10,591 nt of DNA, taken from assembly GCA_019312705.1 (NCBI GenBank), contig JAFDCW010000067.1, positions 1 through 10,591 on the forward strand, written 5' to 3'. A model generated the notes under the pieces. The model had not been told where the DNA came from. It saw nothing but the letters and a program-made list of their open reading frames with translations, and ran no database searches. The DNA comes from Deltaproteobacteria bacterium. GTDB taxonomy: Bacteria; Myxococcota; Polyangia; Polyangiales; B10-G4. Both the position numbers and the translations under genes were made by a program. Every line of letters begins with the position of its first letter. The first letter of the stretch is position 1. Shown here piece after piece: positions 1-9,664 of the stretch.

Positions 1-1
1 C

Positions 2-232
2 CTCATCACCCTCGCCGAGCTCGACGGCTCCCGAGGAGCGGGCGCCCTCGCCGACGCCCAAAGCGCCTACGAACTCGACCCGTACAGCTTTCGGGCAAAC
101 CTCTACCTCGCCGAAGACGCCCTCTCCCGGAGGGACGAGGCGGCCCTGGCGGCACACCTGGCACAGGCACGCCGGACCCGGCCTTACGCGGCGGCGCTCC
201 GGGTGCTCGAAGCCCGTCACGGAGGACAGTGA
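2..232 (+). CDS. C-terminal end of a TPR-like protein (5' truncated)
   Basis: This is the last 76 codons of a gene that begins before the window; the frame is open from base 2 to the TGA at 230-232. The peptide is Ala/Leu-rich and helical. The stretch reading AYELDPYSFRANLYLAEDAL followed by a second Ala-rich helix matches the spacing and residues of tetratricopeptide repeats (small residues, then a Pro/Tyr turn), so a TPR-type helical repeat protein is the best guess. No catalytic motif is visible. Its stop overlaps or nearly touches the start of the next gene, so the two are probably co-transcribed and translationally coupled. TPR proteins acting as partners of membrane enzymes are common, but the role here is unknown. 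Confidence 0.65.
   Translation, partial: LITLAELDGSRGAGALADAQSAYELDPYSFRANLYLAEDALSRRDEAALAAHLAQARRTRPYAAALRVLEARHGGQ
221..226 (+). promoter_or_regulatory. Shine-Dalgarno GGAGGA choosing the start of the membrane/SpeE-like gene
   Basis: GGAGGA lies inside the last codons of the upstream gene. It is only 2 nt from the GTG at 229 but 8 nt from the GTG at 235. Normal spacing therefore favours initiation at 235, giving a protein starting MASDQ, over the two-codon-longer form. Confidence 0.5.
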
Positions 233-234
233 CC

Positions 235-2508
235 GTGGCCTCTGATCAAGCGAACGGGACGCCGTCGGTACGCAGCGGGCGCACGAGCGCCCTCTACACC
301 CTCTTCATCCTTTCGGGTGCGACCTCCCTCATCTTCGAGGTCATCTGGCTGCGCGGATTTGCCATCGTGCTCGGCAGCACCCTGCGCAGCATGGCCTGCG
401 TGCTGACCGCGTTCATGCTGGGCTTGACCCTCGGCAACGCCCTGGCCGCCCGCTTCGCCGGCCGCGGTTGGTGGAACACGCCGGCCAAGGCGCTGTACTG
501 GTACGGCGCCGTCGAGCTCGCCGTCGGGGTCTACGGCGCGGTGTTCACGCCGACCCTCTTCTACTGGCAGGATGGGTACATCTCCTGGGTCGCCAGGCTG
601 CACGGGGAGAGCGTCGCGACCAACCTCCTCGTCGACTTTTCGCTGAGCACCGGGCTGCTGGTGATCCCGACCATCGCCATGGGCGCAACTCTGCCCATCC
701 TCTCCGAGAGCCTCCGCCGCGACTCGGACACGACCTCGCTCTACGGTTTCAACCTCTTCGGCGGGGCCCTGGGCAGCCTCGCCGCCAGCTTCGTGCTCAT
801 CTATCTGGTCGGTTGCATTGCCGGCGCCTACATCACGGCCGGCATCAACGCGGCCATCTTCCTCGGCGCTCTCTTGCTGGCGAGGCGCGATGAGCCTTTC
901 TCCCTCGAGTCCGGTGCACCTCGTCCGACCGGGCCAGCAACATCAGTCGCGCCGTGGAACCACCGAATGGTGCTCGGTCTCGCGTTCTTCTCCGGCACCG
1001 TCTTCTTCGGCAGCGAGTTGGTCTGGAACCGCGTCTTCGCGCTCTTGCTGGGCAACCGCGTCTACGTCACCAGCGTGACCCTCGGCTGCATCCTCGCCTG
1101 CCTGGGCCTCAGCGCGCGGTGGACCCACGGGGCCCTGGGCCGGATGTCGCCGAACCGGCTGCTCTTCCTGGGGTACGTGACGGCCACAGTCTCCCTGATC
1201 TGCGCCATCGCCCTCGAGCCCTGGGCCCTCGGCAGCGGGTCAGAACCCTGGGCGACGGCCTCCTTCATGATCTTGCTCGTCTTCGTGCCCGCCTGCGGCA
1301 TGGGCGTCGTGTTCCCCGCACTCCTGGCCTTGCCCGCTGGGGGCACCACCCGCGCCCAACACGTCGGGCGGGTCGCGGCGCTGAATACCCTCGGCAGCGT
1401 GGCGGGGCTTTTACTAACGGCCTACGTCCTGATTCCAACGGTGGGGTCGAACCTGGTCATCCTCGCCAACGCCGGGCTGCTGCTCGCGTGCCTCGGCGTG
1501 GTCACCCTATTCGCCTCGGCGAAGGGCCAGGAAGGCCAGCACCGCATCCAGGAGCGGCGGGTCCTCGTCGCCCTGAGCCTCGCGTTCACCGTCGCCGTGT
1601 TCCTGTTTGCGGGGCGCCCCCTCGGCACGGTAGCCCCCGACCGGGCGGTAGTGGCCACCGAGGACAGCCACTGCATCTTCGAGGTCGAGCGCCTCGATAC
1701 GGGCTTGCTGCGCGTCACCTGCACCGGGACGGACCTCGTGTACCACTTCGGTGACCCGGCAACGCAGTACGTCCAAGAGACACAAGCGCACATCCCGCTT
1801 CTCCTCGCGCCGAGGGTCGCACGTACTCTGGTCATCGGCTCGGGCTACGGCATCACGGCCGGCGTATTCGGCCGATACCCCACCGTCGACCACGTCGACG
1901 CCGTCGAGATCATCCCGCTGATGGTGGACCACGCCGAGCTCTTCGCCGCGGGGAACCACGGCTACGTCGATAACCCCAAGGTCGACGTCCACGTCACGGA
2001 CGGACGCCACTACCTGACCGTCGCGCACCAGCCCTACGACGTCATCTCGATCAACGTCACCGACCCATACATACCCGGCTCGGCGAGCCTCTTCAGCGCC
2101 GACTTCTATCGCCTCGTCAAGCGACGGCTCACCGACGAGGGCGTCGTGTGCCAGCACGTCTTCGGCCCCGATCGGGCCTCCCTGGTCCACGGCTTCTCCG
2201 CCCATTTCCGCCACGTGCGCGCCATCCCGAGCTACGGGAACGGCCTGTCCCTCATCGGCAGCGACGCGCCCCTCGAGGTGCAGCACCCGGAGACCCTCGA
2301 CCACCCCGAGGTTTCCCGGATGCTGCACGACATCGGCATCGGCGTTCGGGAAGAAAGTCGCGACGAGCTCGAAGAACTTCTGGTCCGCGGCGATTCCCTG
2401 CTGGCTGACCTCGAGTCGGAGCCGGCGGCCTTCGTCAATTCCGACGCATTTCCAGCCCTCGAGTTCCGCCGAGCGGCCGGGCTGAGCGTTTTCCACAGTA
2501 ATCTATGA
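235..2508 (+). CDS. Polytopic membrane protein fused to a spermidine-synthase-like (SpeE fold) domain
   Basis: The protein is about 757 aa. Residues ~15-465 are a hydrophobic domain with roughly 12 predicted membrane segments. It includes the MGATLPIL motif typical of proteins annotated 'fused MFS/spermidine synthase'. Residues ~475-757 form a Rossmann methyltransferase/aminopropyltransferase fold: glycine loop G535-S-G-Y-G539, the acidic residue ending strand 2 at E558 (VDAVEI), and D589 in the VTDGRHYL motif. In the catalytic loop the family's D-x-[ST]-D-P reads N607-V-T-D610-P. The residue matching the catalytic Asp of E. coli SpeE (D158) is thus Asn, while the second Asp is kept. Authentic spermidine synthesis is therefore doubtful; the domain may bind a nucleoside or decarboxylated-SAM-like ligand. 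It is coupled to the TPR-like gene upstream. No direct link to the hopanoid genes is visible. GTG 229 is an alternative start overlapping the previous stop. Confidence 0.8.
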   Translation: MASDQANGTPSVRSGRTSALYTLFILSGATSLIFEVIWLRGFAIVLGSTLRSMACVLTAFMLGLTLGNALAARFAGRGWWNTPAKALYWYGAVELAVGVYGAVFTPTLFYWQDGYISWVARLHGESVATNLLVDFSLSTGLLVIPTIAMGATLPILSESLRRDSDTTSLYGFNLFGGALGSLAASFVLIYLVGCIAGAYITAGINAAIFLGALLLARRDEPFSLESGAPRPTGPATSVAPWNHRMVLGLAFFSGTVFFGSELVWNRVFALLLGNRVYVTSVTLGCILACLGLSARWTHGALGRMSPNRLLFLGYVTATVSLICAIALEPWALGSGSEPWATASFMILLVFVPACGMGVVFPALLALPAGGTTRAQHVGRVAALNTLGSVAGLLLTAYVLIPTVGSNLVILANAGLLLACLGVVTLFASAKGQEGQHRIQERRVLVALSLAFTVAVFLFAGRPLGTVAPDRAVVATEDSHCIFEVERLDTGLLRVTCTGTDLVYHFGDPATQYVQETQAHIPLLLAPRVARTLVIGSGYGITAGVFGRYPTVDHVDAVEIIPLMVDHAELFAAGNHGYVDNPKVDVHVTDGRHYLTVAHQPYDVISINVTDPYIPGSASLFSADFYRLVKRRLTDEGVVCQHVFGPDRASLVHGFSAHFRHVRAIPSYGNGLSLIGSDAPLEVQHPETLDHPEVSRMLHDIGIGVREESRDELEELLVRGDSLLADLESEPAAFVNSDAFPALEFRRAAGLSVFHSNL

Positions 2509-2521
2509 GGGTTGCGGGTGC

Positions 2522-2549
2522 GGGGATCGCCCTTCTCGGCGCGGTCCCC
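2522..2549 (+). terminator. Possible terminator-like hairpin after the SpeE-like gene
   Basis: Thirteen bases after the stop codon, GGGGATCGC (2522-2530) can pair with GCGGTCCCC (2541-2549). This is a 9-bp stem with one G-U pair and a 10-nt loop. A second, weaker 6-bp stem (CGTCGG 2555-2560 with CCGACG 2572-2577) follows. Neither has a T-tract, so intrinsic termination is not assured. In this GC-rich DNA the stems may simply mark the 3' UTR, but they sit where the left-flank unit should end. Confidence 0.3.
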
Positions 2550-2646
2550 CGCCACGTCGGCGGCCGCGGTCCCGACGACCAGGCGCCAGCGTTCGAGGCC
2601 CGCGGCTAGCCGTACCTGGCTACCCATCAGGCGAAGACTGAATTGA

Positions 2647-2676
2647 TGAACACCGTTCTAAATGAAACGTTGTTCA
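2647..2676. promoter_or_regulatory. Composite palindromic operator upstream of the hopanoid operon
   Basis: The left arm TGAACACCGTT (2647-2657) is the reverse complement of the right arm AACGTTGTTCA (2666-2676) at 10 of 11 positions, with an 8-bp AT-rich spacer. Each arm is itself an AAC-N3-GTT quasi-palindrome (2649-2657 and 2666-2674), spaced 17 bp start to start. The site therefore contains four AAC/GTT half sites, a geometry suited to one or two TetR-type dimers. It lies in an AT-rich island in otherwise very GC-rich DNA, about 90-115 bp before the first operon gene. The obvious candidate ligand is the TetR-family protein encoded at the operon's end (inference). The same bases also read TGAAC-N16-CGTT (2647-2671), which resembles some ECF sigma promoters, so a promoter/operator overlap is possible. 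Confidence 0.6.
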
Positions 2677-2690
2677 CTTTGTATTTTACA
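2677..2690 (+). promoter_or_regulatory. AT-rich box, possible -10 region of the hopanoid operon
   Basis: CTTTGTATTTTACA is one of the few T/A-rich runs in the window. It contains TATTTT (2682-2687), 4 of 6 to the sigma-70 -10 consensus. No convincing -35 hexamer lies 16-18 bp upstream, where the operator palindrome sits instead, so this is only a tentative promoter element. If it is the -10, the operator would occupy the -35/spacer region and binding there would block transcription. Confidence 0.25.
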
Positions 2691-2697
2691 GGGGTTC

Positions 2698-2713
2698 AAC
2701 CTGGCGCTAGGTT
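2698..2713. repeat. 16-bp near-perfect palindrome in the operon leader
   Basis: AACCTGGCGCTAGGTT is self-complementary except for one G/T pair (five outer pairs AACCT/AGGTT, inner GCGC). It sits between the AT-rich box and the leader hairpin. Its outer AAC...GTT bases recall the half sites of the operator upstream, but the spacing is different. It could be an auxiliary operator, an RNA stem, or chance. Confidence 0.3.
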
Positions 2714-2730
2714 CCGCGCGCTTACGGATC

Positions 2731-2748
2731 GGGCCTTTTTCAAGGCCC
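2731..2748 (+). promoter_or_regulatory. Leader hairpin directly before the Shine-Dalgarno of the first operon gene
   Basis: GGGCCTT (2731-2737) pairs perfectly with AAGGCCC (2742-2748) around a TTTC tetraloop. The stem ends exactly one base before the AGGAAGGGA ribosome-binding site. It may hold the site open, or influence its access or mRNA stability. There is no sign of a known riboswitch class. Confidence 0.35.
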
Positions 2749-2757
2749 AGGAAGGGA
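2749..2757 (+). promoter_or_regulatory. Strong Shine-Dalgarno AGGAAGGGA setting the GTG 2764 start
   Basis: The purine-rich run is 6 nt before GTG 2764. It supports that start over the upstream in-frame ATG at 2662. That ATG lies inside the operator palindrome and would add a 34-residue basic leader unlike class II HMG-CoA reductases. Confidence 0.6.
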
Positions 2758-2763
2758 CGCTCC

Positions 2764-4991
<2,228 letters not shown>

Positions 4992-4995
<4 letters not shown>

Positions 4996-7900
4996 GCACC
5001 CTCGCTCAGCCCATCGGCAGAGCCGCGGCGGCCGGCAAACTCGACGGCGAACTCGACGGCGAATCGGACGGACCGGACGAGCGCTTCATCGCCGATATGC
5101 TCCCGCGGGTATCGCGCACCTTCGCCCTGTCCATTTCGATGCTTCCGCCGCAACTCCGTGACCCGATCGGTCTCGGCTACCTGCTCTGCCGCATCGTCGA
5201 CTGCATCGAAGACGAAGCAGACTTCGACCAGGGCGCCCGGGAGGGGCTCTTCGACATCTTCGATGGAGCGATGGGCACCCAAGACGGGGGCTACGGCGCC
5301 CTCGAGGAGCGGTCCGCCGACATCAACCTCGGCGCGAACCCCGCCGAACAGACCCTCATGACGCGCGCCGGGGCGGTCTTCCGCGCCTTCCGCGCCCTCC
5401 CCTGGGCCCAGCGCGAGGCCATCCGCCCCCACGTCCTCGAGATGTCCCGGGGCATGCGCGAGTACACGGCGCGCGCCGACGCTCGGGGCACCTTCTCGAT
5501 CGACGACGTCGAAGACCTCGAGCGCTACTGCTACTTCGTCGCCGGCACCGTCGGCGAAATGCTCACCGACCTCTTCCTCCTCGAGGTCCCGTCCCTCGGC
5601 GAGGCCGAGCGCCGCATCGTGCGTGACAACGCCGTCTCCTTCGGCCTCGGGCTCCAGCTGGTCAACATCGTCAAAGACGTCGCCGATGACGCCGACCGGG
5701 GGATCTGTTTCTTGCCGACGGACCGCGCGGCCTCTCTCGGGGTCGACCTCTCCCGGCTGACCGCAGAGGACGTACGCCCCCCGGGCCTCACCCTCGTGAC
5801 GGAGATCTGCAACATCGCCGAGGCCCACCTCGCATCGGCCAAGGCCTACACCCTCGCCTGGCCCGCTGCCGAGGGCGAGGCGGTTCGTCTCTTCTGCGCC
5901 GTGCCCCTCTCCCTCGCCCTCGCGACCCTCGACGAGGTGAAGAACGGCGGCGACGCGCTGCGCCGGGGGCTAACCCCGAAGATCAGCCGGAAGCTCGTCG
6001 GCTCGATCACCAAGGACGCCATTGCCGGGGCGAAGAGCAACGAGGCGCTCGGCGCTCTCTTCGACCGCCTCGGTAGCACACCGGTCGGCGCCGATGCGAA
6101 GACCGGTATCACCACCGACCTAGACCGCCGCGAGGCCGGATCCGTCGCCATCGACCGCGCCACCGGCTGGCTGCGCGAAGCCCAGGACGACCGGGGCTTC
6201 TGGAAGGGCGAGCTCGAGACCAACGTCACCATGGACGCCGAAGACCTGCTCCTCCGGCAGTTCCTCGGAATCCGCACCGACGAAGAGACCCAAGCTGCGG
6301 CGCGTTGGATTCGCTCGCAGCAGCGAGCCGACGGCACCTGGGCCAACGCCCGGGGGGGGCCGGCAGATCTGTCGACCACGGTCGAAGCCTACGCGGCCCT
6401 CAAGCTCGCCGGCGACGCCCCGGATGCGCCACACATGGCGCGCGCGGCGACCTGGATCGTCGCCCAGGGCGGGCTCGCCGAGACTCGCGTCTTCACGCGC
6501 ATCTGGCTCGCCCTCTTCGGCCTCTGGCCCTGGGACGAGCTGCCGACGATGCCCCCCGAGTTGATGTTGATGCCCTCGTGGATGCCCCTCAACGTCTACG
6601 ACTTCGCCTGCTGGGCGCGGCAGACCGTGGTCGCCCTGACCATCGTCATGACCTATCGCCCGGTGCGCTCCCTGGGCATCACCCTCGACGAAATCGACCC
6701 GAAGCCGCGCCCCGCGCGCAAGCCCTCGGCATCCCTCACGGGACGGTTCTTCGAAAGCCTCGACCGGGTCCTCCGCGTCTACGACAAGAAGCCCATCGCC
6801 GCGCTCCGGGAGCGCGGCCTCCGTGAGGCCGAACGCTGGATCGTCCAGCGCCAGGAAGCCGACGGGTCCTGGGGCGGCATCCAGCCGCCGTGGGTCTATT
6901 CGATGATGGCGCTCACCTTGCGCGGCTATCGCCTCGACCACCCGAACATCAAGGTCGGCCTCGAAGGCCTCGACCGGTTCACCGTCCGTGAAAATGGAGC
7001 GCGTCGCCTCGAAGCGTGCCAATCGCCGGTGTGGGACACGGCCTACGCGGTCCAGGCCCTCGCCGACGCCGGCGTACCGGGGGACGACGAGGCCATGCTC
7101 CGGGGCGCCGACTGGCTGCTCGGTGAAGAGGTTCGCCAGCCCGGCGACTGGACGGTGCGCCGCCCGAAGCTCGAACCCGGGGGCTGGGCCTTCGAGTTCG
7201 CCAACGTGAACTACCCCGACGTCGACGACACCGCCGAGGTGATCATCGCCCTCCGCCGCGCGCTCCATCCCGACCCGAAGGGCGTGGAGTCGGCGATCGC
7301 CCGGGGCGTGCGCTGGACCATCGGCATGCAAAGCAAGGACGGCGGCTGGGGCGCGTTCGACGCCGACAATACCCAGGCCCTCTGCCGCGACATCCCCTTC
7401 TGCGACTTCGGCGAGGTCATCGACGAGCCCACCGCCGACGTGACCGCCCACGCCGTCGAGCTGCTCTGCCGCGAGGGCCTCGTCGCTCACCCGGCGACCC
7501 AGGCCGGCGTCCGGTGGTTGCTCGACCATCAGGAAGACGACGGCTCGTGGTTCGGACGCTGGGGCGTAAACTACGTGTACGGCACCGGCGGCGTGCTCAT
7601 GGCCCTCGCCGAGACCGACCTCGAGCCGAACGCGCCAACCATTCGCCGCGGCGTCCGCTGGCTGCACGACAAGCAAAACGCGGACGGCGGGTGGGGCGAG
7701 GACGTTCGCTCCTACGACGACCGTAGTTGGGCCGGCCGAGGCACCAGCACCCCGTCCCAGACCTCCTGGGCGCTGCTCGGTCTGCTCGCCGTGGGCGACG
7801 ACTCGGACAACCTTCGCCGGGGCATCGACTTCCTCATCTCGACGCAGAACGCCGACGGCTCCTGGGACGAGGACGAGTTCACGGGCACCGGCTTCCCCGG

Positions 7901-8048
7901 CGATTTCTACATCAACTACCACCTCTACCGGCAGGTCTTCCCGACCATGGCCCTCGGCCGCTGGGGCCGGTCCATCGGGCTCATCCAAGACGCGTCCAAG
8001 GGCGGGTCCAAGGCCGACCCGGCCCTGGTCCAGTTGCGCACCACCTAG
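4992..8048 (+). CDS. Squalene synthase fused to squalene-hopene cyclase
   Basis: This is a 1018-aa bifunctional protein. After an acidic ~30-residue leader, residues ~31-360 are a squalene synthase. It has SRTFALSI, the first Asp-rich motif D70-CIED74, VAGTVGEMLTDLF, the second motif D229-VADD233 after LVNIVK, and F301-CAVP followed by ALATL. That last block matches the FCAIPQ...ATL region of eukaryotic-type squalene synthases rather than phytoene synthases. It would condense two FPP to squalene with NADPH. A ~23-residue linker leads to a full-length squalene-hopene cyclase (~384-1018) with several QW-type repeats (e.g. DRGFWKGE, QRADGTW, QEADGSWGG, QNADGSW), the proton-donor motif D743-VDD746, GGWGAFDADN, DFGEVIDEPTADVTAH, and the C-terminal GFPGDFYINYHLYRQVFP. 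It cyclises squalene to hopene at the membrane. AGGAGAG at 4981-4987 supports the GTG start, which overlaps the previous stop by 4 bp. Both domains look intact, so FPP could go to hopene within one polypeptide (inference). Confidence 0.93.
5040..5063 (+). repeat. Two perfect 12-bp tandem repeats in the acidic leader of the squalene synthase fusion
   Basis: CTCGACGGCGAA occurs at 5040-5051 and again at 5052-5063, followed by a degenerate third unit. It encodes LDGELDGESDG at residues ~17-27, before the enzyme fold begins. It is probably a disordered acidic tail that can vary in repeat number without harming catalysis. Confidence 0.7.
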
Positions 8049-8066
8049 AACTTCACCGTGCACGCC

Positions 8067-8633
8067 ATGAGTCACAAACCCCTCGTCCTCGCACCCCTCG
8101 CGGTCGAAGCCCTCGCCATCGGGCGACGTGCGGGCTACCGCGTGGTGCGTACGGGCATGGGTCCCGACAAGTCGCGGCGGGCCGTCCGGAAGCTCGCCGG
8201 CTCGGGGTCGGGCGCCATCGCCGTGGTGGGCCTCTGCGGCGCTCTCGACCCCGTCCTTCGCCCCGGCGACGTCTTCGTCGCCGACGAGGTTCGCGGACCG
8301 GATGGCGTCGTGGTGGTCTGCGCCGCCGACGAGGTCGCCGCCTTGTGCGAGGCCGCAGGCCTGAAGGCGGTCCGCGGCGCCCTGGTCTCGACGGACCACA
8401 TCGTCACGGGCGAGGAGCGCACCGCCCTCTTCGCCGAGGGAGCGCGTGCCGTCGACATGGAGTCGGCCTACCTCGCGGAACTCGCCGCCGGGCGCCGCTT
8501 CGCCGTCATCCGAGTGGTCGTCGATACACCTTCGCGGGAGCTGTCCTCCGCGCTTCACACCGCTGTAGGCGGAGCCCGCGCGCTCCGCGTTCTCGGCCGC
8601 ATCGGCGCGGCCCTCGACCATTGGGTCAACTGA
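8067..8633 (+). CDS. hpnG: Hopanoid-associated nucleosidase/phosphorylase (HpnG-like)
   Basis: The protein is about 188 aa and belongs to the PNP/UDP/MTA nucleosidase superfamily. HpnG acts on adenosylhopane, removing adenine to give ribosylhopane (or its phosphate) on the way to C35 bacteriohopanepolyols. Visible signatures are an N-terminal APLAVEAL with E14, VVGLCGALDPVLRPGDVFVADEV, VSTDHIVTGEE, the purine/ribose-binding D130-MES, and D153 in VVDTPSREL, the place of the catalytic Asp of MTA/SAH nucleosidases. It is slightly short for the family but no core motif is missing. It starts 18 nt after the cyclase stop and ends 20 nt before the hpnH-like gene; that neighbourhood is the main reason for assigning HpnG rather than a general MTA/SAH nucleosidase. 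An in-frame GTG at 8058 is an alternative start. Neither start has a strong Shine-Dalgarno, suggesting reinitiation after the fused cyclase gene. Confidence 0.82.
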   Translation: MSHKPLVLAPLAVEALAIGRRAGYRVVRTGMGPDKSRRAVRKLAGSGSGAIAVVGLCGALDPVLRPGDVFVADEVRGPDGVVVVCAADEVAALCEAAGLKAVRGALVSTDHIVTGEERTALFAEGARAVDMESAYLAELAAGRRFAVIRVVVDTPSRELSSALHTAVGGARALRVLGRIGAALDHWVN

Positions 8634-8640
8634 GTTCGTT

Positions 8641-8649
8641 GAGGAGAAG
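8641..8649 (+). promoter_or_regulatory. Shine-Dalgarno GAGGAGAAG of the hpnH-like gene
   Basis: GAGGAGAAG ends 4 nt before GTG 8654. It fixes that codon as the start within a frame that stays open far upstream into the genes before it. Confidence 0.6.
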
Positions 8650-8653
8650 ATTA

Positions 8654-9664
8654 GTGGGAATCCCGGTTCAGCAGCAGCTCATCCTCGGCAGGTACCTGAT
8701 GAAGAAGAAGCTTCAGAGGGACAAGAAGTTCCCCCTTCTCGTCGAGATCGAGCCGCTCTTCGCGTGCAACCTCGCCTGCAACGGCTGCGGCAAGATTCAG
8801 CATCCGAAGGAGGTGCTCAAGAAGCAGCTCAGCGTGCAGCAGGTCCTCGAGGCGATGGACGAGTGCGGCGCACCGATGGTCTCCATCGCCGGCGGGGAGC
8901 CCCTCATCCACCCCGAGATGGACGTCATGGTCCGGGAGCTCTTGGACCGCGGCATCATCGTCTTTCTCTGCACCAACGCGCTCCTGCTCGAGAAGAAGAT
9001 GCACCTCTTCGAGCCGCACCCGCGCTTCGCTTGGACCATCCACATCGACGGCCTCCGCGAGAGCCACGACGAGACGGTCTGCCGCGAGGGCACCTTCGAC
9101 AAGGCCGTCGCCGCCCTCCGTGAGGCCAAGCGCCGCGGGTTCCGGGTCACGACCAACTCGACCTTCTTCAAGAGCGATACCCCGAGGAGCATCCGAGCCG
9201 TCCTGGACTTCCTCAACGACGACCTCGAGGTCGACGGCATGATGCTCTCCCCGGGCTTCGCCTACGAAAAGGCCCCGGGCGCCCAGGACTTTCTCTCGGT
9301 CCCGGAGACCCGGGAGCTCTTCCGCCACGCCTTCGCCGACGGCAAGCGCGATGGCTGGCGCCTCAACCAGAGCCCGCTCTTCCTCGACTTCCTCGAAGGC
9401 AAGACCGACCTCGAGTGCACACCCTGGGCAATCCCCAGTTACTCCATCTTTGGCTGGCAGAAGCCCTGCTACCTGATGTCCGATGGATACGTGGATACCT
9501 ACCGGGAGCTCATCGAGACCACCGACTGGAAGAAGTACGGCCGGGGCCGCGACCCCCGGTGCAGCAACTGCATGGCCCACTGCGGCTACGAACCCTCGGC
9601 GGTCCTCGAGACCATGGGCTCCATCAAACAGACCGTCCGCGCGGCCATCAGCTCGAACTCATGA
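8654..9664 (+). CDS. hpnH: Radical SAM adenosylhopane synthase (HpnH)
   Basis: The protein is 336 aa, the usual HpnH length. It opens MGIPVQQQLILGRYLMKKKL, characteristic of the family. HpnH joins a 5'-deoxyadenosyl radical to diploptene, giving adenosylhopane, the first C35 hopanoid intermediate. The [4Fe-4S] cluster motif is C38-NLAC42-NGC45 (CxxxCxxC), followed by the SAM-binding GGEP at 80-83. A cysteine-rich C-terminus, C303-SNC306-MAHC310-GYEP, and an additional KPCYLMSDGY segment are also as in HpnH proteins. The start is GTG 8654, chosen by the GAGGAGAAG site. The reading frame upstream of 8654 is Arg/Pro-rich shadow sequence over the cyclase and hpnG. The stop overlaps the ATG of the TetR gene (ATGA). 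The gene order hpnG-hpnH reverses the reaction order. Confidence 0.93.
   Translation: MGIPVQQQLILGRYLMKKKLQRDKKFPLLVEIEPLFACNLACNGCGKIQHPKEVLKKQLSVQQVLEAMDECGAPMVSIAGGEPLIHPEMDVMVRELLDRGIIVFLCTNALLLEKKMHLFEPHPRFAWTIHIDGLRESHDETVCREGTFDKAVAALREAKRRGFRVTTNSTFFKSDTPRSIRAVLDFLNDDLEVDGMMLSPGFAYEKAPGAQDFLSVPETRELFRHAFADGKRDGWRLNQSPLFLDFLEGKTDLECTPWAIPSYSIFGWQKPCYLMSDGYVDTYRELIETTDWKKYGRGRDPRCSNCMAHCGYEPSAVLETMGSIKQTVRAAISSNS

Noticed and set aside
235..2508. Polyamine biosynthesis operon
   Set aside because: No SAM decarboxylase or ornithine/arginine decarboxylase gene is nearby, and the catalytic Asp of the SpeE domain is not conserved.
2662..2763. Longer N-terminus for the reductase fusion starting at ATG 2662
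   Set aside because: The ATG is inside the operator palindrome, has no Shine-Dalgarno, and adds a basic leader not seen in class II reductases. GTG 2764 has a strong ribosome site and gives the family-typical start.
5082..6071. Phytoene or hydroxysqualene synthase instead of squalene synthase
   Set aside because: The FCAVP...ALATL block and VAGTVGEMLTDLF match eukaryotic-type squalene synthases, and the fused hopene cyclase requires squalene. Phytoene synthase would not fit the context.
6120..8621. Very long open frame (833 codons) on the minus strand opposite the cyclase and hpnG
   Set aside because: It is a by-product of GC-rich codon usage opposite strongly conserved + strand genes. Its product is low-complexity, rich in Gly/Val/Asp/Glu/Arg, with no recognisable domain. 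The same applies to the minus-strand frames at 1507-2496, 2740-3927, 4063-4905, 4638-5828 and 8651-9580.
7727..8653. N-terminal extension of HpnH upstream to 7727
   Set aside because: The segment is Arg/Pro-rich shadow sequence across the cyclase and hpnG. The HpnH family start and the Shine-Dalgarno both point to GTG 8654.
9415..9660. N-terminal extension of the TetR regulator upstream to 9415
   Set aside because: It overlaps the end of hpnH out of frame and encodes low-complexity sequence. ATG 9661 overlapping the hpnH stop is the natural start.
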